Of a DNA stretch of 27,520 nucleotides, positions 1 through 6,329 are shown one piece after another. The position numbers and the translations under genes are program-made. The stretch is from Wenzhouxiangella sp. GTDB lineage: Bacteria; Pseudomonadota; Gammaproteobacteria; Xanthomonadales; Wenzhouxiangellaceae. The notes below the pieces were generated by a model. The model was not told the origin of the DNA. It saw only the letters and a list, made by a program, of their open reading frames with translations, and did not search any database. The DNA lies in contig JAASTB010000004.1 in assembly GCA_021767625.1 (NCBI GenBank), positions 1 to 27,520 on the forward strand, read 5' to 3'. The stretch's first letter is position 1. Each line of letters opens with the position of its first letter.

Positions 1-653
1 ACGGCGATTTCCGGGCGATGGATATGGCCGCAGACCAGGCCGTCGACTTCGTTCTTTTCGGCCGAGCGGCGGACGGCTTCCTCGAAGTTCGACATGAACT
101 TGACCGCTTTCTTGACGCGCTGCTTGAGATAGGCGGCCAGCGACCAATGCTCGCGGCCCATCTTCGTGCGCACCCAGTTGACCAGGCGGTTGAGCTTGAG
201 CAGTCCATCGTAGAGCCTGGATCCGATCAGGCCCAGCAGCGGCGAGCTGACCACGGCGGCGTCGAACTGGTCGCCGTGGAGGATCAGCAGGCGACGGCCG
301 TCGGCGGTTTCGTGGACGACCTCGTTGATGACCTCGATATTGCCGATCGTCATGCCGTCGTACTGGCGCATGGCCTCGTCGTGGTTGCCGGGCACGAAGA
401 CCACGCGCGTGTCGTGCTTGGCCTTGCCGAGCAGGGAGCGGATGACGTTGCTGTGGCTCTGCGGCCAGTAGCGCTTCTTCTTGAGGTACCAGAAATCGAC
501 GATGTCGCCGACCAGGTAGAGGGTCTCGCAACGCATCCCGCGAATGAAATCGAGCAGGTAGTCCGCGCTGCAGCCGGGGAACCCCAGGTGCACGTCGGAA
601 ATCCAGATCGTGCGCACGTTGCGCTTGAACGGAAACGGGTTGCGCTGTGTCAT
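1..653 (-). CDS. LpxH/YbbF-like metallophosphoesterase, 3' part outside window
   Basis: This reading frame starts at the ATG at 653-651 on the minus strand and runs off the left edge, so its C-terminus is missing; 217 codons are visible. The calcineurin-type phosphoesterase motifs appear in order: ISDVHLG near residue 18, LVGDIVDFW near 47, VPGNHDE near 82, ILHGDQFD near 118, and CGHIHRP close to the window edge. This pattern fits the LpxH/YbbF branch, usually annotated as UDP-2,3-diacylglucosamine diphosphatase. Members of this branch that are not true LpxH are common, so the exact substrate is uncertain. A Shine-Dalgarno-like GAGGTGG lies 5-11 bases before the ATG. The next gene is divergent, about 130 bases away. 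The complementary-strand frame at 18-677 is a shadow. Confidence 0.85.
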   Translation of the reverse strand, partial: MTQRNPFPFKRNVRTIWISDVHLGFPGCSADYLLDFIRGMRCETLYLVGDIVDFWYLKKKRYWPQSHSNVIRSLLGKAKHDTRVVFVPGNHDEAMRQYDGMTIGNIEVINEVVHETADGRRLLILHGDQFDAAVVSSPLLGLIGSRLYDGLLKLNRLVNWVRTKMGREHWSLAAYLKQRVKKAVKFMSNFEEAVRRSAEKNEVDGLVCGHIHRPEIA

Positions 654-773
654 GTCGCCACCTCGGCAAGGATGTGACTGCAGGCTAGGGACGGCCCGTG
701 GCAGTCCGGTGACGGACGCTTGACGAAACCGTGACGGCGTTGGAGACTGGCCGGCGTTCCCCAGACTGTCCGG

Positions 774-779
774 TACGAT
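774..779 (+). promoter_or_regulatory. Possible -10 element (TACGAT) for leaderless amidohydrolase transcript
   Basis: TACGAT ends 6 bases before the ATG at 786, so a transcript starting at the usual distance would begin on or next to the start codon. No Shine-Dalgarno sequence is seen before that ATG. No convincing -35 element was found, so this is only a candidate. Confidence 0.3.
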
Positions 780-785
780 TCTGCC

Positions 786-2435
786 ATGTCACGCCGCTTC
801 CTGCTTCTGCCCCTCCTTCTGCTTTCTTTGTCTGCGCTGGCCGGTCAACCCGGCGCCATCGTCAACGCACGCATTCATACCCTCGACCCGGAGCAAGCAC
901 TCGCCGGCGCGATGGCCTGGAACGCCGAGGGGCGCATCGTCTATCTGGGTGATGCCGAAGGCCTCGCGGCCGACCACCCGGGACTGGCAGCGGTCGATGC
1001 TGGCGGGCGCACGATCATGCCGGGCCTGATCGACGCGCACGGTCACGTCATGGGGCTGGGTTTTGCCCGTCTCCAGGCCGACCTGACCGGCGCCGGCAGT
1101 ATCGACGAGGTGATCGGGCGACTGCGCGAGCACGCCCGGCAGCTGCCGGAAGGCGCCTGGCTGACGGGGCGCGGCTGGGACCAGACGCTCTGGGCGGGGC
1201 AGGCCTTTCCGACCGCCGCCGACCTCGATGCCGCCTTCCCGGAGCGTCCCGTGTGGCTGGAGCGGGTCGACGGCCACGCCGGCTGGGCCAACTCGGTGGC
1301 CCTTGAAGCTGCCACCCGCGACCTGGCCGGCGACTGGCAGCCGCAGGGCGGCGACATCCGTCGCAACGAAGACGGCCAGCCCGAGGGCGTGCTGATCGAT
1401 ACCGCCATGCGTTTCGTCGAGGAGGCCGTTCCGGCGCCCGACCGGGCCGTGCGCGAGCGGGCCTTCGACCTGGCCCTGGCCGAGATGAGCCGATTCGGCG
1501 TCACCGGCGTCCACGACATGGGCGTCAGCCTGGAGCATTTCCGCATGTTCCGTGAGCGCGCCCGCAACGACGGGCTTCCGGTGCGCATCACAGCGTTTGC
1601 CGACGGCGACGAGGCGATGCTCGACTGGCTGTGCGAGAACGGGCCTCACTCGGGACAGCGGCTCGAGGCGCGCTCGGTGAAGTTCTATGCCGACGGTGCC
1701 CTGGGCAGCCGCGGCGCTGCGTTGCTGGCAGACTACAGCGACGACCCGGGCAACAGCGGCCTGCTGTTTCTTTCCGACGAGGAAATGCAGGCGCAGGTCG
1801 ACCGCGCCCTGGGTTGCGGCCTGCAGCTGGGCATCCACGCCATCGGCGATGCCGCCAACCGGCAGGTCATCGACGCCATTGCCGGCGGACAGGGCGAGCA
1901 CCCGGACAACCCCGGTCGCCACCGCATCGAGCACGTCCAGATCATTCACCCCGACGACATTCCGCGCCTGGCCGAGCACGACATCATCGCCAGCATGCAG
2001 CCCATCCACGCGACCTCCGACATGCGCTGGGCCGGCGAACGCCTGGGCGAGGAACGCCTCGAGGGCGCCTACGCCTGGGCGACGATGCTCGAGCACGGCA
2101 TTCACCTGGCGCTGGGCTCGGACTTCCCGGTCGAACCGGTCAATCCCTGGCTGGGCATCCACGCGGCCGTGACGCGCCAGCGCGACGGCCTGCCGCCCGG
2201 CGGCTGGCGCCCGCAGGAAGCCCTGACCCTCGAGCAGGCCCTGCGCGGCTTCGCCATCGACGCCGCCCGGGCCGGCTTCGCCGAGGACGAGGTGGGCAGC
2301 CTGGCCGTGGGCAAACAGGCCGACTTCATTGTCGTCGATGCCGACCCGTTCGAGATCGAAGCCTCCGAGCTGGCCGGGATCGAGGTGCTTCGAACCGTCG
2401 TCGGCGGGGAGACTGTCTACGAAGTCGGCGATTGA
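786..2435 (+). CDS. Exported YtcJ-type amidohydrolase (Amidohydro_3 family)
   Basis: The 549-residue protein is a metal-dependent hydrolase of the amidohydrolase superfamily, YtcJ/Amidohydro_3 branch. It starts with a signal peptide: Arg-Arg at 3-4, then a Leu-rich core to about residue 19 with Ala-Leu-Ala-Gly at the probable cleavage site. It therefore probably acts in the periplasm. Likely metal ligands are visible: H85 and H87 in DAHGH, K299 in KFYADGALGSRGA, H351 in HAIGDAANR, H383 in HRIEHVQ and D446 in GSDFPV. The C-terminal part has the Ala/Gly-rich GSLAVGKQADFIVVDADPF segment that closes the beta-sandwich domain in this superfamily. The length matches the family. The substrate cannot be read from the sequence; relatives hydrolyse amides or cyclic amides and many are uncharacterised. 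A long antisense frame over the same region is a codon-bias shadow. Confidence 0.9.
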   Translation: MSRRFLLLPLLLLSLSALAGQPGAIVNARIHTLDPEQALAGAMAWNAEGRIVYLGDAEGLAADHPGLAAVDAGGRTIMPGLIDAHGHVMGLGFARLQADLTGAGSIDEVIGRLREHARQLPEGAWLTGRGWDQTLWAGQAFPTAADLDAAFPERPVWLERVDGHAGWANSVALEAATRDLAGDWQPQGGDIRRNEDGQPEGVLIDTAMRFVEEAVPAPDRAVRERAFDLALAEMSRFGVTGVHDMGVSLEHFRMFRERARNDGLPVRITAFADGDEAMLDWLCENGPHSGQRLEARSVKFYADGALGSRGAALLADYSDDPGNSGLLFLSDEEMQAQVDRALGCGLQLGIHAIGDAANRQVIDAIAGGQGEHPDNPGRHRIEHVQIIHPDDIPRLAEHDIIASMQPIHATSDMRWAGERLGEERLEGAYAWATMLEHGIHLALGSDFPVEPVNPWLGIHAAVTRQRDGLPPGGWRPQEALTLEQALRGFAIDAARAGFAEDEVGSLAVGKQADFIVVDADPFEIEASELAGIEVLRTVVGGETVYEVGD

Positions 2436-2521
2436 CGGCAATCCGCGGCGCTGCGCGACCGGGCTTCCTCGATCTGCGTTAATCTGCGGTCACATCCTTT
2501 CCACGAAGCGGGAGTGCACGA

Positions 2522-4072
2522 GTGAGCACGACTGACGCCAGTTCCGAGTCGCACCGCCTGATCCTTCGCCCCTCGCGCAAGGAAGACTACGACGACATCG
2601 CCGAGATCATGGAGCGCGTCTACCAGGGTCTCGACGGCGCCTGGGAGCGGGAGCAGTTCGAGTCCCAGATCACGCGCTTTCCGGAAGGCCAGATCTGCAT
2701 CGAGGACAACGGCAAGGTCGTGGCTGCGGCGATCTCGCTGATCGTCAAGTACAGCCGCTGGGGCCAGAGCCACCGCTACTGGGACATCGTCGGCAATGGT
2801 TACCTGACGACCCACGATCCCAAGGGCGACGTGCTCTATGGCGTGGACGTCTTCGTGCATCCCGACTATCGCGACCTGCGGCTCGGCCGTCGGCTCTACG
2901 ATGCCCGCAAGGAGTTGTGCGAAAACCTGAACCTGCGCGGCATCGTCGTGGGCGGGCGTATCCCGGGCTACCGGCACCATGCCGAAGAAATGACGCCGCA
3001 GCAGTATGTGGCGAAGGTGCGCGCCCGCGAGCTCGTCGACCCCATCCTGACCTTCCAGCTCGCCAACGATTTCCAGGTGCGGCGCATCGTGCGCAACTAC
3101 CTGCCCGACGATCGCGATTCGGCCGGCCACGCTGTCCTTCTCGAGTGGGTGAACATCTACTACGACGAGGGCCATCAGAAGATGATCGGCGGCCGGCCCT
3201 CGGACGTGCGCGTCGGCGCCGTGCAGTGGCAGATGCGGCGCACCGATTCGCTGGAAGACCTCTACAACCAGATCGAGTACTTCGTCGACGCGGTGTCGGG
3301 CTACCAGGCCGACGTCGTGCTCTTCCCGGAATTCTTCAACGGCCCGATGATGGCGCCGTGGAACGACCAGGGGCCGGCCGAGGCCGTGCGCCAGCTGGCC
3401 GGTTACACCGACGTTATCCGCGACAAGATGCAGCAGTTCGCGGTTTCCTACAACATCAACATCATCGCCGGCTCCATGCCCGAGTACGACGGCGAGCGCC
3501 TGCGCAACGTCTGCTACCTGCTCCGGCGCGACGGCACCTGGGATCGGCAGTACAAGGTCCACGTCACGCCCGACGAGGTTAGTTACTGGGGCCTGAAGGG
3601 CGGCGACAAGGTCAAGGTCTTCGACACCGACTGCGGGCGCATCGGCATCCTGATCTGCTACGACGTGGAGTTTCCCGAGTTGCCCAGGCTACTGGCCGAC
3701 GGCGGCATGAACATCCTGTTCGTGCCCTACTGGGTCGACACCAAGAACGCCTACCTGCGGGTGCGGCGCTGCGCCCAGGCGCGGGCGATCGAGAACGAGT
3801 GCTACGTCGTGATCACCGGCTCGGTCGGCAACCTGCCTCGGGTCGAGAACATGGACATGCAGTATTCGCAGGCCGCGGTGTTCACGCCCTCCGACTTCGC
3901 CTTTCCGCACGACGCCATCGCGCACGAGGCCACGCCCAACACCGAGACCATGCTGATCGCCGATCTCGACCTCGACAACCTGCGCGAGATCCGCTCCCAC
4001 GGCTCCGTGCGCAACCTGGCCGACCGGCGCCACGACCTGTACGAACTGCGCTGGAAGGACGGCGAGAAATAA
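2522..4072 (+). CDS. GNAT acetyltransferase-nitrilase (carbon-nitrogen hydrolase) fusion
   Basis: This 516-residue two-domain protein starts at a GTG preceded by a GGGAG Shine-Dalgarno motif. Residues about 12-205 form a GNAT N-acetyltransferase domain with the acetyl-CoA loop in VHPDYRDLRLGRRLYDAR (about 111-128). Residues about 228-500 form a carbon-nitrogen hydrolase (nitrilase superfamily) domain. The catalytic Glu-Lys-Cys triad is intact: E270 in LFPEFFNGP, K345 in RQYKVHVTPDE and C379 in ILICYDVEFPEL. Proteins with this exact architecture are known in bacteria, but their substrate is not established. The fusion suggests acylation and amide hydrolysis on the same or linked small molecules; this is inference. 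It lies 86 bases after the amidohydrolase in the same direction, so co-transcription is possible. Confidence 0.92.
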   Translation: MSTTDASSESHRLILRPSRKEDYDDIAEIMERVYQGLDGAWEREQFESQITRFPEGQICIEDNGKVVAAAISLIVKYSRWGQSHRYWDIVGNGYLTTHDPKGDVLYGVDVFVHPDYRDLRLGRRLYDARKELCENLNLRGIVVGGRIPGYRHHAEEMTPQQYVAKVRARELVDPILTFQLANDFQVRRIVRNYLPDDRDSAGHAVLLEWVNIYYDEGHQKMIGGRPSDVRVGAVQWQMRRTDSLEDLYNQIEYFVDAVSGYQADVVLFPEFFNGPMMAPWNDQGPAEAVRQLAGYTDVIRDKMQQFAVSYNINIIAGSMPEYDGERLRNVCYLLRRDGTWDRQYKVHVTPDEVSYWGLKGGDKVKVFDTDCGRIGILICYDVEFPELPRLLADGGMNILFVPYWVDTKNAYLRVRRCAQARAIENECYVVITGSVGNLPRVENMDMQYSQAAVFTPSDFAFPHDAIAHEATPNTETMLIADLDLDNLREIRSHGSVRNLADRRHDLYELRWKDGEK

Positions 4073-4092
4073 CGGACCGGTAACGGTGGCCT

Positions 4093-4101
4093 TGTTAAGA
4101 T
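4093..4101 (+). promoter_or_regulatory. Extended -10 promoter candidate upstream of yhcB/zapG
   Basis: TGT followed by TAAGAT fits an extended -10 element, about 30 bases before the GTG start. No clear -35 is seen. It resembles other TGn-TAnnnT elements in this window. Confidence 0.4.
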
Positions 4102-4131
4102 GCCGTCAGGCATCAAGGCAGGAGCAGCAAC

Positions 4132-4569
4132 GTGGACAGCATGACCTGGGGCATCATCGGACTTCTCGTCGGGCTCGCCGTTGGCGGCGGACTGGCCTGG
4201 CTGCTCGTCGCCCGGCGTACGCATGCGCCGTCGGTCAACCAACTCAAGGCCGAAAACGAGCGATTCAGGGAGGAAGTCAACGCGCACTTCGTCCAGACCG
4301 CCGAGCTGATCAACGAGCTGACCGACAGCTACAAGAAGGTCTTCGACCACTTGAGCGACGGTGCCGAGCGACTGGTGGACAAGGAAGCCGTGCGCGAGCG
4401 CATGCCGCAGGTCGGTCACCGGGAGGTGCGTTTGCGCCATATCGGCGCACCGAAAGACTACCGTCCTTCGGGATCGGCTTCCCCGAGTTCAGACTCCGGG
4501 TCGTCCAAGCCCCGTCGGTCTCCGCCGGATGAAGACGGCGAGGACGGCGAGGACGACAACCGGCCCTGA
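4132..4569 (+). CDS. yhcB: YhcB/ZapG (DUF1043) inner-membrane envelope/division protein
   Basis: The 145-residue protein has an N-terminal transmembrane helix (residues about 5-25, Gly-rich IGLLVGLAVGGGLAWLLVA). An amphipathic, coiled-coil-prone segment follows (about 34-85), containing NQLKAENERFREEVNAHF and ELINELTDSYKKVFDHL, both typical of YhcB (DUF1043). The tail is disordered and Ser/Pro/Asp-rich, ending in an acidic DGEDGEDDN stretch. In Escherichia coli this small membrane protein affects envelope growth and cell division and is also called ZapG. The GTG at 4132 is preferred because GGAG lies 7 bases upstream; an ATG at 4141 is the alternative. The gene converges on the PagL-like gene with only 7 bases between the stop codons and no visible terminator. 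Confidence 0.88.
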   Translation: MDSMTWGIIGLLVGLAVGGGLAWLLVARRTHAPSVNQLKAENERFREEVNAHFVQTAELINELTDSYKKVFDHLSDGAERLVDKEAVRERMPQVGHREVRLRHIGAPKDYRPSGSASPSSDSGSSKPRRSPPDEDGEDGEDDNRP

Positions 4570-4576
4570 CCGGGTG

Positions 4577-5113
4577 TCAGAATCGGCGGCTGTAGACCAC
4601 CGACCAGCTATTGATACCGTCGTTGGGTTCCTTCAAGCTGGCGTTGGAATAGTGGATGATCCGCAGCCGCAGGGCATCCAGTTCGCTCATCTGCACGCCG
4701 ACGGCGAAGCGATCCTCGAAATGCGCGCGTGAACCCAGACGCTGGTCGCCGACCCGGTCGTCGCTGAAGTACGCCGCGCCCACGCCGAGTTCGACGAAGG
4801 GTTCCCAGCCTTCTGCATTGAAACGGTAGACCAGAACGGGCGAAACAGAGATCGAGTGCTCGTCGCTGCCGAAGCGGCCGGCTTCCCACCAGGTGTAGGC
4901 CACGTTCCAGTAGCCGCCCAGGTGACCCGTATCACTCTCGAACCAGCGTCGTTCCCAGTCGAAAGCCAGGCTGACGTTGGCCGTTGTCTCGCTGCCGCTG
5001 GTCACGCCCGGAGCCAACATCAGTTCCGTCGCGCTGGCTCCGGACGGTGCTGCCGCCGCCAGGGTGAGGCCGAGAGCCAGAGAGATCGCGGTCTTGTGGG
5101 TGGAAACGGGCAC
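4577..5113 (-). CDS. PagL-like lipid A deacylase / acyloxyacyl hydrolase family
   Basis: From the GTG at 5113 (178 residues) the protein has a signal peptide ending near ASA at 26-28, then alternating aromatic/polar segments of an outer-membrane beta-barrel, with a terminal Phe (SVVYSRRF). The PagL signature is IHYSNASLKEPNDG, with the catalytic-type H154, S156 and N157. PagL removes the 3-O acyl chain of lipid A at the outer membrane. The GTG start is chosen because GAGGAG lies 7 bases upstream and leaves a normal signal peptide; the ATG at 5146 would add 11 unusual residues. In the Pseudomonas enzyme a Glu about 14 residues after the His completes the triad; by simple counting that place is Asn168 here, so activity is not certain. 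It could be an inactive or altered homologue. Confidence 0.8.
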   Translation of the reverse strand: MPVSTHKTAISLALGLTLAAAAPSGASATELMLAPGVTSGSETTANVSLAFDWERRWFESDTGHLGGYWNVAYTWWEAGRFGSDEHSISVSPVLVYRFNAEGWEPFVELGVGAAYFSDDRVGDQRLGSRAHFEDRFAVGVQMSELDALRLRIIHYSNASLKEPNDGINSWSVVYSRRF

Positions 5114-5198
5114 GACGGTACTCCTCTGCAACGACGGATGGACCAAAGACTACCGCATATCGCTCCCCGCCGGGCGGATGGCCGGGCGTGAACGCTTC

Positions 5199-5207
5199 TG
5201 ATACGGT
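5199..5207 (+). promoter_or_regulatory. Weak extended -10 candidate upstream of unknown membrane-anchored protein
   Basis: TGA followed by TACGGT lies about 30 bases before the chosen start at 5238. The hexamer is a poor match and no -35 is evident. Confidence 0.25.
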
Positions 5208-5237
5208 TCAAGCACTGGCAATGTGGAGATGTCGACC

Positions 5238-6239
5238 ATGAACAGGGGCAGGTGGTTCGGTCCGATTGCGCTGGTTTTGCTCGTGGGCGCGGTCGTCTGG
5301 TTTCTGAGCGGTGCGGCAACGGATCCCGGGTCCGTGGCTGTGCCATCCGGTTCGGCGTCACAGTCAGCCCAGACGGAAGATCCGGGCTCGGGCAAGCCAG
5401 CGGGCAGACGGGTAGCTTTGGAAAATTCGGCCGCCAAATCGGTGGAGGCAGGCCGAGATGCACCATCGTCGTCATTTGAACATCCGGACAGTCGCCTGGC
5501 GGTCATGCGCAAAGTCGAGACAGCTCATAGCGCATTGGCGCGAGAGGAGGCCCTCGAACGACTGGCGGAGACAGATCCCGTCTTGGCGGCAAGAAAGCTG
5601 CACGAGTTGAGTCAGTTCTGCGCGCCGAAGCACATTCGGGCCCAGGAGCAAGTGAACGACTCGCCTGAGCTTATCGAGCAGCGGCGTCAGTGGTGCGCTG
5701 GACTTGAACTCTCCGCGGAGGCCATGAAGTCCCGACTGGACGAGCTGATGCGCATTGATGCGGAACTCGAGGGGCAAGCGGCGCAGATCGAGCGATTGGC
5801 GCGGGATCCGTACGTTGGGCGCCGCTACGAGTTGGAGGAAGATCTCGCGGGTGCGGAGGACGCGGGTCGCAGCGATCGATTTTCGCAACTGCTTCGTCGC
5901 GCGACTAGCCTGGAAGAGTTGATGACGCTTTCGCGCATCAATCGACAACATGCCGTCGAGAACAGCGGTCGTCCCCTCTGGCGTCTCGGCATCGAGCAGC
6001 ATCGCCGTGCCTATCCGCAGGCGAAGCTGCTGGAGGCTCAAGGGGTCGCCATCATGCTCTATGGTTGTCGACGGATCGGCGGTTGCGGAGGCGGCCACTA
6101 CATCACCATGACGGCATGTACTGTGGGCTGGTTCGGCCGCTGTGCTCCGGGGAGCTCGCTGGAAGAACAGATCTACCTGACCACGCCTCCGGCTACCTAT
6201 AGTCTCGCGCTGGAAATTCTGACGAGGCTTCACGGTTAG
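5238..6239 (+). CDS. Unrecognised membrane-anchored protein with C-terminal cysteine cluster
   Basis: I do not recognise a characterised family. From the ATG at 5238 the 333-residue product has one N-terminal membrane helix (residues about 7-25), then a Ser/Gly/Pro-rich linker (about 26-85). A mainly helical, charged domain follows (about 86-260), with C128 and C153. A compact C-terminal region contains C277, C283, C294 and C302 in a Gly-rich setting (CRRIGGCGGG ... CTVGWFGRC). The even number of cysteines on the outer side of the membrane suggests disulfides. The spacing recalls cysteine-patterned C-termini of uncharacterised Xanthomonadales proteins, which is memory only. GGAG at 5225-5228 supports the 5238 start; in-frame GTG 5223 and ATG 5229 are alternatives. 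Its base composition looks somewhat less GC-rich than its neighbours. Confidence 0.75.
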   Translation: MNRGRWFGPIALVLLVGAVVWFLSGAATDPGSVAVPSGSASQSAQTEDPGSGKPAGRRVALENSAAKSVEAGRDAPSSSFEHPDSRLAVMRKVETAHSALAREEALERLAETDPVLAARKLHELSQFCAPKHIRAQEQVNDSPELIEQRRQWCAGLELSAEAMKSRLDELMRIDAELEGQAAQIERLARDPYVGRRYELEEDLAGAEDAGRSDRFSQLLRRATSLEELMTLSRINRQHAVENSGRPLWRLGIEQHRRAYPQAKLLEAQGVAIMLYGCRRIGGCGGGHYITMTACTVGWFGRCAPGSSLEEQIYLTTPPATYSLALEILTRLHG

Positions 6240-6290
6240 CCTGGTCCGGTCGCGATGACTTTACGGACGTTCTGCAACGCCGTAATCCGA

Positions 6291-6296
6291 TAGACT
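6291..6296 (+). promoter_or_regulatory. Possible -10 element (TAGACT) for rlmKL
   Basis: TAGACT lies 33 bases before the rlmKL ATG, giving a short leader. No good -35 is seen, and the Shine-Dalgarno before the ATG is weak. Confidence 0.35.
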
Positions 6297-6329
6297 CACG
6301 ATCCGCCATTTGCCGACGCCGAGTCCTTC

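Noticed and set aside
18..677. Plus-strand frame at the left edge
   Set aside because: It is the complement of the metallophosphoesterase gene, whose phosphoesterase motifs are clear on the minus strand.
789..2441. Long antisense frame (550 codons) over the amidohydrolase gene
   Set aside because: It is an open frame caused by high GC and codon bias; it shows no domain or start context, while the plus strand has a clear signal peptide and metal ligands.
5319..5335. Short palindrome centred on CCCGGG, giving similar peptides on both strands
   Set aside because: It lies inside the coding region of the unknown protein, is only about 8 base pairs with one weak pair, and has no regulatory context.
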